Shown here: piece after piece, positions 57,694-62,000 of the stretch
Position numbering within the stretch: the stretch's first letter is position 1
How the letters are laid out: each line of letters begins with the position of its first letter
Assembly: GCA_016946835.1 (NCBI GenBank)
Contig: JACVTC010000007.1
Span: forward strand, 1,777,501-1,839,500
Length of the DNA stretch: 62,000 nucleotides
Direction: 5' to 3'
From: Neocallimastix lanati (nom. inval.)
Lineage: Eukaryota > Neocallimastigomycota > Neocallimastigomycetes > Neocallimastigales > Neocallimastigaceae
The notes under the pieces: model-generated
Told to the model about the DNA's origin: nothing
Database searches by the model: none
Seen by the model: only the letters and a program-made list of their open reading frames with translations
Made by a program: the position numbers and the translations under genes

Positions 57694-58679
57694 TAACCAC
57701 GCAACTAAAACAGTTTCCAATATTTTTTTCCTCAGGTTGATTTAATGCCGATTTAAGTTCTGAAGTTAAGCATATATGAAGATTTGATAGCCATGGTATT
57801 CTTCCAAACATATCATTACGATCAGCATAAGATATCCATGTTTCACTTTCTAAAGGTCTTATAATTTGCTAAATAATAATAATAATTTATAAGGGATTAA
57901 TAATAAAATATTTTATTGTAAATATTTAATTTTAATTATTTATTTATTATAAAATTTTATAAAATAATATTTATTATATACATTAGTAAAATTAGAAATA
58001 TCTTCAATATAGGCCTCTTCAGAATGAATTAAATCTTTGGTTATTTCATTTCGTACAAATTCTGATTCTGAAATTTCTATTTCAACATGACCCAAATCAG
58101 ACAATTCTAGTTGTGAACGATTGAAAACAATATTTTTATATTTCAATATAGATATCTCTTCTGTAGTTAACGCTTTATCATTCCTAGTTAATTCTTGTAA
58201 TTTTTGAGGATCAATTTCAAAACTAACAAAATCAGTAGGAAACCATCCAATCTTTTATATATATATATAATAAAATATATTATTATTTTATATTATTATT
58301 ACTCTTAACTATATTTTAATTTCTAAACATAAAATTTTCAATAATATCAAAATTATTATAGCAATATAGATATTTTTCTTTTAAAAATTAATTTATATAA
58401 TTTATTATATATAAAATTTAAATATGAATTATTTCTTACTCTTTCGTCCAATTTTCCTTCCCACCAACCACCATCTACTTTTTTTATAACTCTTATATAT
58501 TGTTCAGCTTTAAAAGAAAGCTCATCATTTTTTGAGGCTTCAAAATTAAATTTTGTTAAGCAATATTCCACAGGTTCCGGACTTTTGAATATCACACTTG
58601 TATTTACTATATCTGATTTTGATATATTTAAAAGTGAATTTGGAGTAGTTATATCTGATATATCTGACTTTGAAGACAT
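52803..58679 (-). CDS. SH3-DH-PH Rho guanine nucleotide exchange factor
   Basis: Activates Rho-family GTPases at the membrane or cortex. Seven exons, all phase 0: 58440-58679, 57982-58251, 57698-57868, 57391-57498, 57108-57203, 56828-56989 and 52803-56684 (4929 nt, 1642 aa). SH3 domain at about 38-93 (YCLTKFNFEASKNDELSF ... GGWWEGKL ... GWFPTDFV). The DH domain runs from about 136 (SEFVRNEITKDLIHSEEAYI, its first helix) through FGRIPWLSNLH to LHKPIQRITKY (about 283-290, conserved region 3). PH domain at about 355-465 (YGELLLESQVQLL, IYLLEKLFVIL, KPEIKKQWIETVKKQL). From about 470 to the end the protein is acidic, Asn/Glu/Ser-rich and repetitive, including an NENINEKTN-type repeat and an E-rich run, with a basic C-terminus. 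SH3-DH-PH order recalls animal PIX-type GEFs, but the tail is different and orthology is not claimed. The CDS start is the only ATG before the SH3 domain. Confidence 0.92.
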
Positions 58680-60064
58680 TTAGTATGTTTTATGTTTAAT
58701 ATAAAAAATAATTATGACTTAAATATTTATGATGTTGATGATTATATATTTTAAGTTGATTTTAATTTTAATATACTTTTTTATCAATTATGAAAGCAGA
58801 TTTTATATTATAATATATTTAACTGCAAGATGATTTTTATATACAATAATGGTTTAGATATGGGTATAACAAAAATAGTTCTCTTTTTCTTTTAAATTAA
58901 TATTAATTTAATAGTATTTATTTATATTATTAATAATTTATTATTAATTTCATAACTTAAATATTAAAGTATATTTTGCAGTATAACCTTTTCAAAAGAT
59001 ATTACAAAAAAATATAAATAATAATATTAATTTAAAAAAGTTGTTGATTTTATTTATTATATTGAAAACGATTTTTTAAAATCAAAATTATAGTGATTTC
59101 CTTACTGTAGCTTAATATAATTATTTGATTTAATAATAATTTGACTTAAATATTTATTACCGTTTTTTTTTTTTTTTTTAATTATTATTATTATTATTAT
59201 TATTATTGTTGTTGTTGTTGTTGTTGATTTATTGATTTATTTATTAATTTAATTTTTTATAAATTTATTTATTAATTTATTTATTTATTATTTTTATTTT
59301 AAATTTTATTTAATTTTTATATAAAATCTTTTTTGATACTAAGTTTATTAATATGTTTTATTATTATTTTTTCTTTTTCTTTGTTTATTTACTAATAAGT
59401 AAAATACTAAACATTTCATACAAAAAAAAAAAAAAAAACTTGTGATAAAGATCTAGTGCATATCCAAAATTGAACTAATTCAATATAGTACTTTTTATAT
59501 ATATAATTATTGTAATTTCAAATATATTATTAATTACAATAATTTAATTTATATATATTATATTATATTTTTCTTAAAACTTATTATTTTTTTTTTTTTT
59601 GTTAATTATTAGTTTTTTTTTTTTTTAAACTTTTCTTTATTATTCTTTTTTTCTTTTTCTTTTTTTTTTTTTTTTTTTTTTTTTTGAAAATTTATTTATT
59701 TTTATTATATTGAAAAATATATATATTTTTTTATCTCAATATTTATTTATCATTCTTTACTTCAACAATAAATAATTTTAATATAAAAAAAAAATTAATA
59801 AAAAAAAAGATTCACAATCAATTAATATTTTACAAAATATGCAATAACATATATTGTTTTCTTTCTTTTTTATTTCAAATTGATAGTTTGTTATTTTAAA
59901 TTCAAAATTATTTAATTAGAATATATTAATATAATTAAAAGAAAAGAAATTGAAATATATATATAGAAAGAAATAAAAATAATTTATTTTTTGGTTGAAA
60001 TTAATCAAAAATATTATTATTTTAATCTTTATAACAAAAAATATATATTTAATTTGTTATTTAA

Positions 60065-60104
<40 letters not shown>

Positions 60105-62000
60105 TTATATCTTATTATTTTATTTATGATTTGCTTGAATAATCAATCATAAATGTATAATACTATTATTCAATATTTAATAGTAATAAAAATATAATTA
60201 AACAGAATAAATTAAGTACTATAGATTTCAAAGTTTATTTTATAATATCATCTATAATCTTTTACAATTTAAAAATAGAAAATAAAACAACTATAATCTT
60301 CTGCAATTTAAAAAATAGAAAAAATTATTATGAAAAGTTGGATAAGGAATAAAAAAAATTAAAAAATATATATATAAATATATATATATAAATTATTAAA
60401 TAATCTTCAAATGTAAGAAATGAATATTTAATATTAGTAATAAATATCAATAATCATTTATATAATAAATGTAATATTAATTTTTAATAAAAAAATTTAA
60501 ATTTTAGTATTAGCTTTTAATAAATATATGTAATATATTTTCTTAATGTATAGAACTGTATATCAAATACAATTTCTAATATATATAAATATATTAGTTT
60601 ATGTTTTTATTTATATTTTAATAATATTCAACTAAAACATTAATTATAAAATTTTTATAATTATTATTAGATTTAACTTAGATTTTTTAATTATTCCTTT
60701 TAGTTTGGTATTAGTATTATCAACTAATAAATATATATTTATTATTTCATTATTAAATATTATTTATTTTATTATAAAATTATTTATTTTTTTAAAGTAA
60801 TGTTGATAATGAATTTCTTTGTGTTCAATTCTTATTTATTAAGATTTATCTTATATGGTTAAATTAAATTTTCTAATCTATTCAAATATTAATTTATATT
60901 TTTAATAATTATTCAATTATGTATTCACAATATATTATTTTATATATTATATATATAATAGAAATCAATTATACTAATTCAATATTTATAAAATATTAGT
61001 AATATACTGCATAATACATAAAATATATTTTTATTATATTATATTATATATTCATAAATATGATAATCAATTGGCTTTTATTTTTTCCATTTTCTATTTA
61101 ATTAATTTTTCACAATACCAGAAATGGTTATATCTTTTTTTTTTTTTTTTTTGATACTTTAAAAATATAGATGTTAAAAATTAATAAATAAATCAAATAA
61201 ATATAATACATATAATCCATATTATTAAATTGCTATTTTATATAAATACTATTTACAAAATAAGGACGATATTAATGTCAGTGTAACTATTATTATTTAT
61301 TATTTATTATTTATTATTTATTATTTATTATTTATTATTTATTATTTATTATTATTTATTATTTATTATTTATTATTATTATTATTATTTATTATTTATT
61401 ATTTATTATTTATTATTTATTATTTATTATTTATTATTTATTATTTATTATTTTATTATTTATTATTTATTATTTATTATTTATTATTTATTATTTATTA
61501 TTTATTATTTATTATTATTTATATATTATATATTGTGTATTATACATTATTAGTAATATTATTAATATGCACTATATTTATTGTATATTATAAAATTTAT
61601 TTATATTAATTCCCAATAATGCCCAAAAAATTATACAATAAAATTACATTTGTGTTCAAAATTAAATAAAAACAATACTTCATTAAGATTTTTATGCTTT
61701 TTATGTTTACCATATAATCCAATAAAAACACAATAAAATTAATTCAAATTTTAATTTTTTTCTGTATTAAACGTCCAATAATTCAAGATTTAATAACAAA
61801 AATGAAAAAATTAAATAAATTTAACATTTTTTAAAAAAAAATCATTTTAAAAGGTTATCCTTAAATCGAAGGTTAAATTTTGTAATAAATAAAATAATTT
61901 ACCAATAGTTGCAAATAATAATTTTTTGACTATAAATTTTAAAATATTAATATTTATTAAAATTATATAAAGTAGTTCAGTTCCTTTGATAATAACTTAA
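58680..62000. other. AT-rich region upstream of the RhoGEF gene
   Basis: Contains the presumed RhoGEF promoter, poly-T tracts (59165-59179, 59659-59686 and 60066-60088), a (TTA)n/(TTG)n tract at about 59183-59227, and the 7-bp tandem repeat at 61290-61520. No coding-like stretch was found on either strand. Confidence 0.55.
61290..61520. repeat. (TTATTTA)n 7-bp tandem repeat
   Basis: About 230 bp of a 7-bp TTATTTA unit with a few phase slips (extra TTA units near 61350 and 61375). Confidence 0.9.

Noticed and set aside
61290-61520. Telomere-like repeat
   Set aside because: The unit TTATTTA lacks G and is internal to AT-rich DNA; it fits an ordinary microsatellite.

Overview
The window looks like nuclear DNA of an anaerobic gut fungus (Neocallimastigomycota: the Piromyces / Neocallimastix / Anaeromyces group). 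Three things point there. Non-coding DNA is extremely AT-rich and full of long poly(A)/poly(T) runs and (TAA)n microsatellites. Genes carry many short GT-AG introns. One gene encodes a secreted family 9 cellulase with a Lys/Thr-rich linker and three cysteine-rich fungal dockerins, the hallmark of the fungal cellulosome. The assignment is by inference; no rRNA or species marker is present.

Eight genes can be assembled, and each exon chain keeps frame through its whole length. From left to right: MED31 (minus, 3' end cut by the window edge); a CaMKK/Ssp1-like kinase (2287-8583, minus, 10 exons, 1358 aa) with a roughly 480-residue insert in its catalytic domain; a V-ATPase S1/Voa1-like ER membrane protein (14408-15695, minus, 4 exons, 278 aa); an intronless cofactor-independent phosphoglycerate mutase (18359-19891, minus); the GH9-dockerin cellulase (27349-30603, plus, 8 exons including a proposed 3-nt micro-exon, 781 aa); a class C GPCR-like receptor with a bacterial-type solute-binding ectodomain (35178-42206, plus, 20 exons, 959 aa); an FCP/SCP (Psr1-like) phosphatase (45055-46785, minus, 4 exons, 413 aa); and an SH3-DH-PH RhoGEF with a huge acidic, Asn/Glu-rich tail (52803-58679, minus, 7 exons, 1642 aa).

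Between them lie decayed 3' ends of a LINE-type non-LTR retrotransposon (about 12.4-13.2 kb, 31.2-32.3 kb and 42.8-43.7 kb), microsatellites, several perfect or near-perfect palindromes, and long stretches (8.6-12.4, 19.9-27.3, 46.8-52.8 and 58.7-62.0 kb) in which I see no convincing gene.

The genes do not form an operon-like system. Grouped by theme: the cellulase breaks down plant fibre outside the cell; the receptor plausibly senses an external small molecule; the RhoGEF, the kinase and the phosphatase are signalling parts; the mutase is glycolysis; MED31 is transcription. The most notable points are the 3-nt micro-exon that restores a conserved GH9 motif, the receptor built on a solute-binding protein, and the in-frame cassette exon that carries almost all of the kinase insert. 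Splice positions were read by eye from GT-AG sites, frame and family motifs, and have not been checked against RNA.
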